From: Myxococcales bacterium
Lineage (GTDB): Bacteria > Myxococcota_A > UBA9160 > UBA4427
Assembly: GCA_012960035.1 (NCBI GenBank)
Contig: DUBZ01000108.1
Location: 1 to 56,749 of the forward strand
Direction: 5' to 3'
DNA length: 56,749 bases
Shown: positions 17,373 through 25,172 of the stretch, piece by piece
Layout: the number at the start of each line of letters is the position of its first letter
Position numbering within the stretch: the stretch's first letter is position 1
Notes under the pieces: model-generated
Told to the model about the DNA's origin: nothing
Database searches by the model: none
Seen by the model: the letters and a program-made list of their open reading frames with translations, nothing else
Made by a program: the position numbers and the translations under genes

Positions 17373-17466
17373 GTTCCTGCTTGAGTTGCACTCGATGTGG
17401 TCGATTGTGCCGTGATCAACGCTAATCTCCGGCCTCCGAAATTGGCTTGCACAGTGGAGATCGTTT

Positions 17467-18501
17467 TTGGCAGCGCGACGCAACCCTCAAAGTAGAGAAG
17501 CATGGACACGTCTCTCTGACGACGCGCTGCTCAAGGTGCGTTTGTGCGATCTACCCTTACGCCTGGAAGAAAGTTGGGTTGCAGGGCTGATCGAACAGGT
17601 GAAACATGAATTGCTCGCGAAAGGCTTGCGAGTCAATCCGCATTTCTGGCTGTCGGAAGAATGGTTTTCGCCGCAAGGCGTTCCCGGCGTGGCCGTGCCT
17701 TTCTATCTCGCGCATCCGCGGCTCATTCGGCTCGAAAGACACCAAATGCTCGAAGCGGAAGGAGCCACCCGCAAGAGCTGTCTCAAGCTTCTGCGGCACG
17801 AAGTGGGTCACGCGGTCGAACATGCCTTTCGCCTCCATCGGCGCCGCAGCTGGCAGAAGCATTTTGGTCGTTCATCCCAGCCCTATCCCGAGTTTTACTG
17901 CCCAAATCCTTCGAGCCGCCGCTACGTACTCCACCTAGACTATTGGTATGCCCAGGCGCATCCGGACGAAGACTTTGCCGAGACATTCGCGGAATGGCTC
18001 ACGCCACGTTCAAATTGGAAGTCGCGTTACAAGGGCTGGCCTGCGTTGAAGAAGCTTGCATACCTTGACGAATTGATGAGCGAAGTCGCCGACACAAAGC
18101 CGGTCTTCCGGAGTCGGGCGCGCCCCGAACACCTGCCTCGATTGCGCCAAACGCTGGGTGAGTACTATGCCCACAAGCATGAACGCTTCGAGGGCATGGA
18201 TAGTCATGTCTACGACGCCGATCTCCGACGCTTGTTTTCGGCGTCTGCATCCCGGGCTGCGCCGACGGCTGCCGCGTTCTTGACCCGCACCCGGGTGCGT
18301 ATTCGACATCAGGTCGCGCGTTGTACCGGACGCCATGAATACGCCATCGACCTCGTCCTAAGCGAAATGATCGCGCGCTGTCGGAAGCTCAAACTGCGCG
18401 CCATCGTGCCGACAGACCAGTTGATCAACGATCTTGCCGTCTTGGTTTCCGCAAGAAGTGTCGAATTTGTGTATCAACGGCGAGAGTGGCACGCGATGTA
18501 G
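17467..18501 (+). CDS. Putative zinc metallopeptidase (HExxH), paired with an ATP-grasp ligase
   Basis: 344 aa, starting at TTG 17467 (GGAGA about 6 bases upstream; no ATG near). The motif KLLRHEVGHAVEHAF gives the zinc ligands H111 and H115 with catalytic E112; ~55 residues later HPDEDFAETFAEWL supplies the likely third ligand (E172 or E176), a gluzincin-like layout also seen in the 'putative zinc-binding metallopeptidase' group. There is no signal peptide, so it should be cytoplasmic. Other notable segments are NPHFWLSEEWFSP and RRYVLHLDYWYAQAHP. The ATP-grasp gene begins 25 bp after its stop on the same strand, almost certainly one transcript. Substrate unknown; processing or hydrolysis of a peptide made by the neighbour is an inference. 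Confidence 0.75.
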   Translation: MAARRNPQSREAWTRLSDDALLKVRLCDLPLRLEESWVAGLIEQVKHELLAKGLRVNPHFWLSEEWFSPQGVPGVAVPFYLAHPRLIRLERHQMLEAEGATRKSCLKLLRHEVGHAVEHAFRLHRRRSWQKHFGRSSQPYPEFYCPNPSSRRYVLHLDYWYAQAHPDEDFAETFAEWLTPRSNWKSRYKGWPALKKLAYLDELMSEVADTKPVFRSRARPEHLPRLRQTLGEYYAHKHERFEGMDSHVYDADLRRLFSASASRAAPTAAAFLTRTRVRIRHQVARCTGRHEYAIDLVLSEMIARCRKLKLRAIVPTDQLINDLAVLVSARSVEFVYQRREWHAM

Positions 18502-18526
18502 TCGCGTTGGTGGAGGCCCGATTTCG

Positions 18527-19531
18527 ATGAAACCTCGGCGCGTATTGGTGCTGTCTCACGAAGACTTGATGGCTCCGGAGTCGCTCGAAGGACTGACGGA
18601 CCAGCAGATTCACGACACGAAGTGTGAGCGCGACGTCGTGAATACCCTGCGTGAACTAGGGCACGAAGTACGTCAACTTGGCGTGAGCGATGACCTGCGC
18701 CCCATTCGCTCGGCCGTTGTGAGATGGAAACCGCACGTCGTCTTTAATTTGCTCGAAGAATTTCTGGACACCGCGCTGTTCGATCACAACGTTGTGGCCT
18801 ACCTCGAATTGCTAAGAGCGTCCTATACCGGTTGCGGACCTCGCGGCCTTGTACTTACCCGTGACAAATCTCTCGCCAACAAGTTGATGGCATACCATCG
18901 CGTGAAGGGACCGCGATTTTTTGTGGTGCGACGCGGACTCAAGCCTCGACTGAAGCGCGGGCTCAAGTTTCCGATGATCGTGAAGGCTTTGAATGAAGAA
19001 GCCTCCCTCGCGATCGCGAAGGCCTCAATCGTGCACAGTGAAGAGAAGCTGGCCGAACGCGTGAAGTTCGTACATGAGCATGCCGAAACCCATGCGCTCG
19101 TCGAAGAGTTCATTGAAGGACGAGAGGTCTACGTCGCAATGATCGGGAACCAGCGCTTGCAGGTACTTCCGCCGCAGGAGTTGGTCGTCGGGAATCTCGC
19201 GGAGGGTGAGCGGTTGATTGCCACCGCAAAACTGAAGCACGACCCGAACTATCAAAAGAAAAGGCAGGTCAAAGTTGTCACAGCGGAGCTTACGCCTGAG
19301 CAACACAAGGTGTTGGAACGCGCGTCGCGGCGCGCGTACCGGGTACTTGAGCTTAAGGGCTACGCGAGGATCGACTACCGACTGGCGGAAGATGGGAGCT
19401 TCTACTTCCTCGAGGCGAACCCGAACCCGGAACTCGCCAAGGGCGAGGAAGTGGCAGATGCGGCGGCAGCGGCCGGGATCACATATCCCGAGCTCATCCA
19501 AAAAATCGTCAGCCTCGGGATGCGGCACTGA
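18527..19531 (+). CDS. ATP-grasp ligase, D-Ala-D-Ala-ligase-like
   Basis: 334 aa from ATG 18527, with GGAGG 10 bases upstream. The N-terminal domain (KPRRVLVLSHEDLMAPESLE, then VVFNLLEEF) is followed by the ATP-grasp core: FPMIVKALNEEASLAIAKAS with the ATP-binding Lys, LVEEFIEGREVYVAMIG, and the metal site RIDYRLAEDGSFYFLEANPN (D...E-x-N). The protein ends in the family-typical IxYxELIxxIVxLGM. This architecture belongs to carboxylate-amine ligases that join amino acids or peptides with ATP, but the divergence from Ddl/MurF-neighbour enzymes and the absence of cell-wall genes nearby argue against a housekeeping ddl. Product unknown; it probably acts with the peptidase encoded just upstream. 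Confidence 0.8.
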   Translation: MKPRRVLVLSHEDLMAPESLEGLTDQQIHDTKCERDVVNTLRELGHEVRQLGVSDDLRPIRSAVVRWKPHVVFNLLEEFLDTALFDHNVVAYLELLRASYTGCGPRGLVLTRDKSLANKLMAYHRVKGPRFFVVRRGLKPRLKRGLKFPMIVKALNEEASLAIAKASIVHSEEKLAERVKFVHEHAETHALVEEFIEGREVYVAMIGNQRLQVLPPQELVVGNLAEGERLIATAKLKHDPNYQKKRQVKVVTAELTPEQHKVLERASRRAYRVLELKGYARIDYRLAEDGSFYFLEANPNPELAKGEEVADAAAAAGITYPELIQKIVSLGMRH

Positions 19532-19771
19532 GACGCAAGAGAAAAGGGATCTAACTCGGCCTGTGGTTCATCGGATGCGCGTGTCGTGCGAGGTGCGCGA
19601 CGTCCGGACGCCGGCTTGCTTCGAGGCTTTGCGTTTGACAGAATCTCGTCTCTCGCGGAGTCGAGAAGCGCTGGCAAGGCACTGTGGGGCTGCCGGTGAT
19701 TCTGCTTCTTTCGCTTCACGCCGCGCCCGGCCACATTCGATTCGCGACAGTCCTTCGAATCGGGAGAACTC

Positions 19772-21247
19772 ATGCACGAACATTTCGACGTCCTGATCGT
19801 TGGGGCGGGAATCTCTGGGATCGGGGCGGGCTACCACCTCAAGAAGAATTGTCCCGATCGCTCCTTCACCATCCTCGAAGGGCGTGATGCCATTGGCGGA
19901 ACGTGGGATCTATTTCGATACCCCGGCATTCGGTCCGACTCCGACATGTACACCCTGGGTTATTCGTTCCGACCATGGACGGAACCGAAGGCCATCGCAG
20001 ATGGCCCGTCGATCCTGACGTACGTCAAGGACACCGCACGCGAATACGAGATCGATAAAAAAATTCGCTTCAGTCATCACGTAAAGCGCGCGTCGTGGTC
20101 GAGTGAAGATGCGCGCTGGACCATCGATGTCGATCGAGTGGATTCGGGTGAACGCGTTCAATTGACCTGCAATTATCTTCACATGTGCAGTGGCTACTAC
20201 AACTATAAGGCGGGCTACACCCCCGACTTCGATGGCATGGATGATTTCGAAGGTCGCATCGTCCACCCGCAGCACTGGACGGATGACATCGAAACCGAAG
20301 GCAAGCGAATTGTTGTGATCGGGAGCGGCGCCACGGCAGTCACCCTCGTGCCGGAACTCGCCAAGGGCGCCGAGCACGTGACAATGCTGCAGCGATCCCC
20401 CACCTATGTCGTCGCGCTGCCTGACGAAGATGCGCTGGCGAACGGCTTGCGTGCGCGGTTGCCGGCAAGGGTGGCCTATGGAATTACGCGATGGAAGAAC
20501 GTGTTGGGTGGAATGTTCATATTCTGGCTGTCACGGAAGTATCCCGCATTCGTCAAGCGCCGCATCATTGAAGAAGCGAGCAAGCAACTCGGCCCCGAGT
20601 TTGATGTGAAAAAGCATTTCACGCCGCGCTACAACCCCTGGGATCAGCGCATGTGTCTGGTTCCCAATGGTGATCTCTTCGAGTCACTCAAGAACCGAAG
20701 TGCGTCGGTGGTGACGGATCACGTTGACACCTTCACCAAAACAGGAATCAGACTTCGCGGCGGTGAAGAACTGGATGCTGATCTCATCGTGACGGCCACC
20801 GGCCTCGACTTGCAAGTGCTCAGCGATTTGGAAGTGATTGTGGATGGTGACAAAATCGATTTAGCGCAGACGACATCGTATAAAGGCATGATGTTTAGCG
20901 ACGTGCCCAACCTTGCGACGTCAATAGGGTACACGAACGCTTCGTGGACCCTGAAGTGCGATTTGACATGCGGCTACGTTTGTCGCGTGTTGAACCATAT
21001 GCGCGCCAACGGCTATCGCCAGTGCACGCCTCGTATCGAAGACCCAAATATGGAGCGAGAGGCGTGGATTGACTTCACTTCCGGCTATGTCCAGCGCTCT
21101 CTGCACAAGTTCCCGAAACAGGGGACGAGAAAACCCTGGCGACTGAATCAGAACTACGCCCTTGATCTTGTTTCATTGGGCCTAGGACGTCTCGAAGATG
21201 GTGCCATGAAGTTTGAAGGTGAGAAGCGGGCGGCTGAGCGTCGTTAA
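19772..21247 (+). CDS. Flavin-containing monooxygenase, Baeyer-Villiger type (EthA-like)
   Basis: 491 aa, the same size as mycobacterial EthA. The FAD site DVLIVGAGISGIGAGYHL opens the protein, then IGGTWDLFRYPGIRSDSDMY; the Baeyer-Villiger fingerprint F-x-G-x-x-x-H-x-x-x-W appears as FEGRIVHPQHW, and the NADPH-binding GSGATAVTLVPELA follows. NPWDQRMCLVPNGDLF and the ATGLD near the C-terminal third complete the pattern. Such enzymes insert oxygen into ketones (esters or lactones) or oxidise sulfur/nitrogen, using NADPH and O2. The ATG follows GGGAG by 5 bases. It converges on the SDR gene (22-bp gap). A 240-bp gap upstream holds no gene. Confidence 0.92.
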   Translation: MHEHFDVLIVGAGISGIGAGYHLKKNCPDRSFTILEGRDAIGGTWDLFRYPGIRSDSDMYTLGYSFRPWTEPKAIADGPSILTYVKDTAREYEIDKKIRFSHHVKRASWSSEDARWTIDVDRVDSGERVQLTCNYLHMCSGYYNYKAGYTPDFDGMDDFEGRIVHPQHWTDDIETEGKRIVVIGSGATAVTLVPELAKGAEHVTMLQRSPTYVVALPDEDALANGLRARLPARVAYGITRWKNVLGGMFIFWLSRKYPAFVKRRIIEEASKQLGPEFDVKKHFTPRYNPWDQRMCLVPNGDLFESLKNRSASVVTDHVDTFTKTGIRLRGGEELDADLIVTATGLDLQVLSDLEVIVDGDKIDLAQTTSYKGMMFSDVPNLATSIGYTNASWTLKCDLTCGYVCRVLNHMRANGYRQCTPRIEDPNMEREAWIDFTSGYVQRSLHKFPKQGTRKPWRLNQNYALDLVSLGLGRLEDGAMKFEGEKRAAERR

Positions 21248-21268
21248 GGCTGTGCGCGAACTGCACGG

Positions 21269-22024
21269 TTAGAAGACCGAGTAGCCCCCGTCGATCAAGA
21301 TCGCATCGCCGGTGTGATAGGCGCTCTCATCCGACGCGAGGTAGACCGCGATCCCTTCGAAGTCACTGGGTTCTCCCCAGCGGCGCGCCGGCAATCTCTT
21401 CATCAAGATCTTATTCATGGCTTCGGACGAAGACATCGGCGCAGTTGCATCCGTATGGACCCAGCCCGGCTCGATCGAATTCACTTGGATGCCATGGCGC
21501 GCGAGTCGCACCGCGAAGGTTTTGACCAGTGAGCCGACGGCGGCCTTACTGGCCGCATAGTGGGCCTGCATTGGCGATCCGAAATGCGCCACCATCGACG
21601 ACACCGCGATGAGTTTCCCACCACCACCGTGTTCGATCATATGGTTGGCAATGCAACGCAACGTCAAAAACGTGCCGTCGAGATTGACGGACAGCAACTC
21701 TCGCCAGGCTTCGAGGGAGATCTTGAGCGGGTCGCCGGGGGCGCCGTAGCCCGCGTTTGCAAAGCACGCGTCGATCCGCCCGAAGTGTGCCGTGGTGGCG
21801 TCGATGGCTGCGAGGATGTCGTCTTCCTGCGAAATGTCGCAGCGAACGGTCAAAACACTCGCGCCCAACGCCTCAAGTTCTTCTTGTGCGCTTTGATTTT
21901 TATCTTCGTTGCGCGCCCATACGGCGACGCGTGCGCCCGCGCGGGCCACACCGCGCGCAAGTCCAAGGCCGATGCCACCGTTTCCTCCGGTCACAACGAT
22001 TGTGCGCTCACTGAGATCGAACAT
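21269..22024 (-). CDS. Short-chain dehydrogenase/reductase
   Basis: 251 aa classical SDR. Cofactor motif TGGNGGIG (residues ~12-19), NAG (ANAGYG), catalytic Ser in SSMVAHFG and YAASK, then EPGWVHTDATAP. The C-terminus SDESAYHTGDAILIDGGYS is standard. The start codon follows AAAAGGAGAGG. It is the last gene of a minus-strand run and lies 23 bp after the GT-C gene, so the two may be cotranscribed. Substrate unknown; an alcohol/ketone substrate shared with the facing monooxygenase is conceivable but not shown. Confidence 0.9.
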   Translation of the reverse strand: MFDLSERTIVVTGGNGGIGLGLARGVARAGARVAVWARNEDKNQSAQEELEALGASVLTVRCDISQEDDILAAIDATTAHFGRIDACFANAGYGAPGDPLKISLEAWRELLSVNLDGTFLTLRCIANHMIEHGGGGKLIAVSSMVAHFGSPMQAHYAASKAAVGSLVKTFAVRLARHGIQVNSIEPGWVHTDATAPMSSSEAMNKILMKRLPARRWGEPSDFEGIAVYLASDESAYHTGDAILIDGGYSVF

Positions 22025-22047
22025 GGGCCTCTCCTTTTGATGGACGA

Positions 22048-23538
22048 TCAGAACGGTCGCGTATTCGCGAGCTGCCCGTCGGCGTTGGCTGCGGTGGCGA
22101 AGTCGAATTCAGCTTCACGCCAAATTTGAGAGCCCTTCGTTTCAAGAGGCCCCCACCGGGCGCAAAGAGGATGCTTGGGCGTCGTCCACTGCACTCGGGG
22201 CCTCCATCGTTCGCAAGGACGGTGGAGTAACTCTTGTACCTGTCCTACGACTCCGGCGTTGTTCGCGATCACTAACGCAAACGCCATGAAGCCCAACATG
22301 CGAATCGAAGGGACTTTGAGTCCCGGAAGCGCGGCGCGGGAGAGCACCACCAAAATTGGGAACAAGGTGTGTGTGGAATAGATCAGAGGCTGACCGTGGG
22401 AACGATAAAAGTAATGAAACACCAAGTTGAACAAGATCAGGAAGCCGGCCATGACCAAAGGCCATCGGGGGAGGGCGTCGGCCACGGGTTGCTCTGCTGC
22501 TTCGCTCCCTTCTGGGGCTCCGAACATGAGGCCACTCAACAACGAAGTCACGAAGAAGATTCCGACCGCCGCAATTCCAACCCAATACAAGCGGCTGCCC
22601 TGTTCAAACTGAATCAGGTCGGCACGACCCCAGGTGGTACGCACGAGCTTCATTTCTGGGTCTCGTCCCATGAGTGAATCCGCGAGAAACGTTCTGACCT
22701 GGGCGGCAAAGTATTCAGGTTGCCAGCCACGGTCAAAGCGGATGACCCGAGGTTTCAGATGATCGTTGGGGGCGAATGCGAGCTGGTCCTTGGCGTCGGG
22801 ATGGACCACCTCCTGAATCCACAGCGCCGCGGTCGCAAGGACGGCAAAGGCTGCGATCATGGCCAGCCCGGAAACGATGCGGTCCCGAAGCGGTGCCTTC
22901 GCGAGAAGCAAGGACGTGGCAAAGCTCGTGGCAACGTAAAGTGCATTGGGAAGTGTCGCCCCAACGGCCAGCACCGCGTAGAGCACGAAGAGTGCGAACC
23001 GCTTTGGGTAGCGACGGGGTTCGGCGAGTTTCGGGTTCACCAGCAAGAAAGCGAGCACGATCGCCGTCACGTTGTAGCCAAACGTTTCGGGTACGGATGC
23101 CAGTAGCCACAGTGCCGGGGAAAATCCGAGCACGACACTAAATGCGGTTGCAGCCCCCAGTGACAGCCCAAGGCGTAAGAATGCCAAGAATGCCAGTGCG
23201 ACCGACAGTGCTGCCCATGTGCTCGTGACGAGAAGGACCGAACGCATGGGGGACAAGCCTAGGGACACGAGTATCTGGCTCGGAGTTCGGGCATAAAGCA
23301 AGAACAGCGGATGGCGTTTGGCTTTGTAACTCGTCTCCGCGTAAACAATGTCGCCGAGAATGTGCGGGGTGTCCGAATCGAAGAGAGTGTCGAGTCGAAG
23401 GCTGCGGGCCGGAGGTGTGTCACCAAGTTCGGGGCTTGGCCAGGCGACGAGGTCGCCCACCAGACTGATCTGGTACACGGCAGTGAACGTGAAGAAGAGC
23501 ACGCAGGCGGTACGGAGCGTGATGGACTTCGCGGGCAT
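22048..23538 (-). CDS. Polytopic membrane protein, GT-C-like
   Basis: 496 aa with ~10 hydrophobic spans (TACVLFFTFTAVYQISLVGD first). The long first periplasmic loop contains DTLFDSDTPHILGDIVYAET and KAKRHPLFLLYARTPSQILV; an H-P-L-F after an acidic loop is seen in bacterial GT-C membrane glycosyltransferase-like proteins, but the exact family is not recognised. The C-terminal ~60 residues are soluble, with paired Cys (PCERWRP, PLCARW). It precedes the SDR gene by 23 bp and follows the sulfatase-like gene by 83 bp on the same strand. Confidence 0.65.
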   Translation of the reverse strand: MPAKSITLRTACVLFFTFTAVYQISLVGDLVAWPSPELGDTPPARSLRLDTLFDSDTPHILGDIVYAETSYKAKRHPLFLLYARTPSQILVSLGLSPMRSVLLVTSTWAALSVALAFLAFLRLGLSLGAATAFSVVLGFSPALWLLASVPETFGYNVTAIVLAFLLVNPKLAEPRRYPKRFALFVLYAVLAVGATLPNALYVATSFATSLLLAKAPLRDRIVSGLAMIAAFAVLATAALWIQEVVHPDAKDQLAFAPNDHLKPRVIRFDRGWQPEYFAAQVRTFLADSLMGRDPEMKLVRTTWGRADLIQFEQGSRLYWVGIAAVGIFFVTSLLSGLMFGAPEGSEAAEQPVADALPRWPLVMAGFLILFNLVFHYFYRSHGQPLIYSTHTLFPILVVLSRAALPGLKVPSIRMLGFMAFALVIANNAGVVGQVQELLHRPCERWRPRVQWTTPKHPLCARWGPLETKGSQIWREAEFDFATAANADGQLANTRPF

Positions 23539-23621
23539 GGACTTAGGCTAGCTCAGCAGCCGATGGGCTGAATGTGCGCGCCGCAGATGACGACGTTTCG
23601 GTTTTGAATCCCTTGCGGTGG

Positions 23622-25133
23622 CTATTCGATGTAGCCCAACGCCCGAAGTTCTTCTTGAGTTTCGTGATCGAGCCCGTCTTGCTCCCGCGCTGCCGCGTCA
23701 GGACTGGGACTCGACGTGTCATCATCAGCCAAGCTCGTTCCGTCGCCATAAGCTGCCACCAAGCTTTCGAGCTCCGCCAATAGTTTGTCGCGGACCGTCG
23801 CCGCGTCGGGTGCGTCGATCAGATCGGTCGCTTCCGTGGGATCAATCGCGAGGTGATACAACTCGTGGTTGCCGTCACTGCCCCAGATGAGCTTCCACCC
23901 ATCGCGACTCACGCTGCGAAGCCTTCGCCAATATTTGCGAACCCGGTGATTGTCCTGACCCCCTCCGTCGGGAAACAAGCGAAGCATGGCTTGGTCGGGG
24001 CGGTAGTACTCGGTGAACACGCTGCGCTGGGTCTGTGCGTCGACGAGAAGGTTGCGTCCGTGGGTTGCGGAGCGGCCTTCAAGGAGCCCGGCCGCATCAA
24101 GAGCGGTTGGATATAGATCGACAAGCTGAGCGGGGCGGGAGTCTCGGCCGCGCTTCAACTTGGGCAGGTACCGAATCAAGAGTGGAATTTGCAGGGTCGA
24201 CTCGTAGAGTGAAAAAACGTGATTCACATGCCCGTGGTCGCCGATGTTCTCGCCATGGTCGCTCGTGACGGCGACGAAGCTGGTGCTCGGGTCGTGTCGC
24301 GAGTTGAATTGCTTCAGAATTCGGCCCACGTTTGCGTCGACTTCCTTCACTTCAGCATCGTACAGGCGGCTGAGCCTGTCGTACTGTGCATCGGTAAGCC
24401 CGCGCTTCCCGAGGTAGTAGTCCTTCCAGAAAGAATTTGTGATCTGTCCGTCGAGCTTCGCGCCGAACGCGCCACAACTGCTGCCACAGCTGTCGAACGG
24501 GCCGTGCGCGCCAATCAAGTTGATGAAGAGAAAGAGTGGCCGCGGGTCGTCCCGTTCGCTCAAGAACTTTTTGACCCAATCCACGGTGATGGCATCGCGT
24601 GCATGCATCTTCGCACTACGCCAGGACTCGTGATAAATCTCGAAACCCTGCGCGAACCCGCGCTCCGCGGTGATCATCACATTGCCCGCTACACCGACGG
24701 TCTGGTATCCCGCACCGCCCAGCACTTCGGCCAACGATTCAACGTCCTCGGTGAGTCGCCAATTTTCCTGAGTGGCGCCGTGAGCCACCGGGTAGAGTCC
24801 GCTAAAAAGCGAAGCGTGTGACGGGGTCGTCCACCCGCTCGTTGCGTGTGCGTTGTCGAAGTTACGCGCCGTGGCGATCATGCTGTCGAGGTTCGGTGAC
24901 GTTGCTCGTTCGTAGCCGTAGGTGGACAGGCGATCTTTGCGCACGGTGTCGAGGACAATGATGACGATGTCGTGACCGGTCGCAGAAGCGGGAAGCGTAT
25001 TGGCGGTGTCGCTGCAGGCCATGAGCGTGGCTACGAATAGTGAGAGCGCGACACCGCTCGCCCGTCGACAGGTGAATGGCCAAGCAGTCGGGTGGGTCGC
25101 ATCGGCACAGGATAAGATCGTCACGCGACGCAC
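23622..25133 (-). CDS. Sulfatase-superfamily lipoprotein with Thr nucleophile position
   Basis: 503 aa. Signal peptide with lipobox ATLMAC (Cys40), so anchored outside the cytoplasm. The catalytic module starts DIVIIVLDTVRKDRLSTYGY (metal Asp62), followed by NAHATSGWTTPSHASLFSGL in which the classical C-x-P-S-R reads T102-T-P-S-H, then SDHGENIGDHGHVNH with metal ligands. The C-terminus ends HETQEELRALGYIE, the tail shared with the other Thr-type proteins in the window. The gap to the RND pump gene upstream is 39 bp, so it may sit at the end of the pump operon. Real substrate unknown; phospho- or sulfo-ester transfer or hydrolysis are both possible. Confidence 0.8.
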   Translation of the reverse strand: MRRVTILSCADATHPTAWPFTCRRASGVALSLFVATLMACSDTANTLPASATGHDIVIIVLDTVRKDRLSTYGYERATSPNLDSMIATARNFDNAHATSGWTTPSHASLFSGLYPVAHGATQENWRLTEDVESLAEVLGGAGYQTVGVAGNVMITAERGFAQGFEIYHESWRSAKMHARDAITVDWVKKFLSERDDPRPLFLFINLIGAHGPFDSCGSSCGAFGAKLDGQITNSFWKDYYLGKRGLTDAQYDRLSRLYDAEVKEVDANVGRILKQFNSRHDPSTSFVAVTSDHGENIGDHGHVNHVFSLYESTLQIPLLIRYLPKLKRGRDSRPAQLVDLYPTALDAAGLLEGRSATHGRNLLVDAQTQRSVFTEYYRPDQAMLRLFPDGGGQDNHRVRKYWRRLRSVSRDGWKLIWGSDGNHELYHLAIDPTEATDLIDAPDAATVRDKLLAELESLVAAYGDGTSLADDDTSSPSPDAAAREQDGLDHETQEELRALGYIE

Positions 25134-25172
25134 GATATCACGGGCCGAACCCTGTCAGCCACGACTCCGGTG

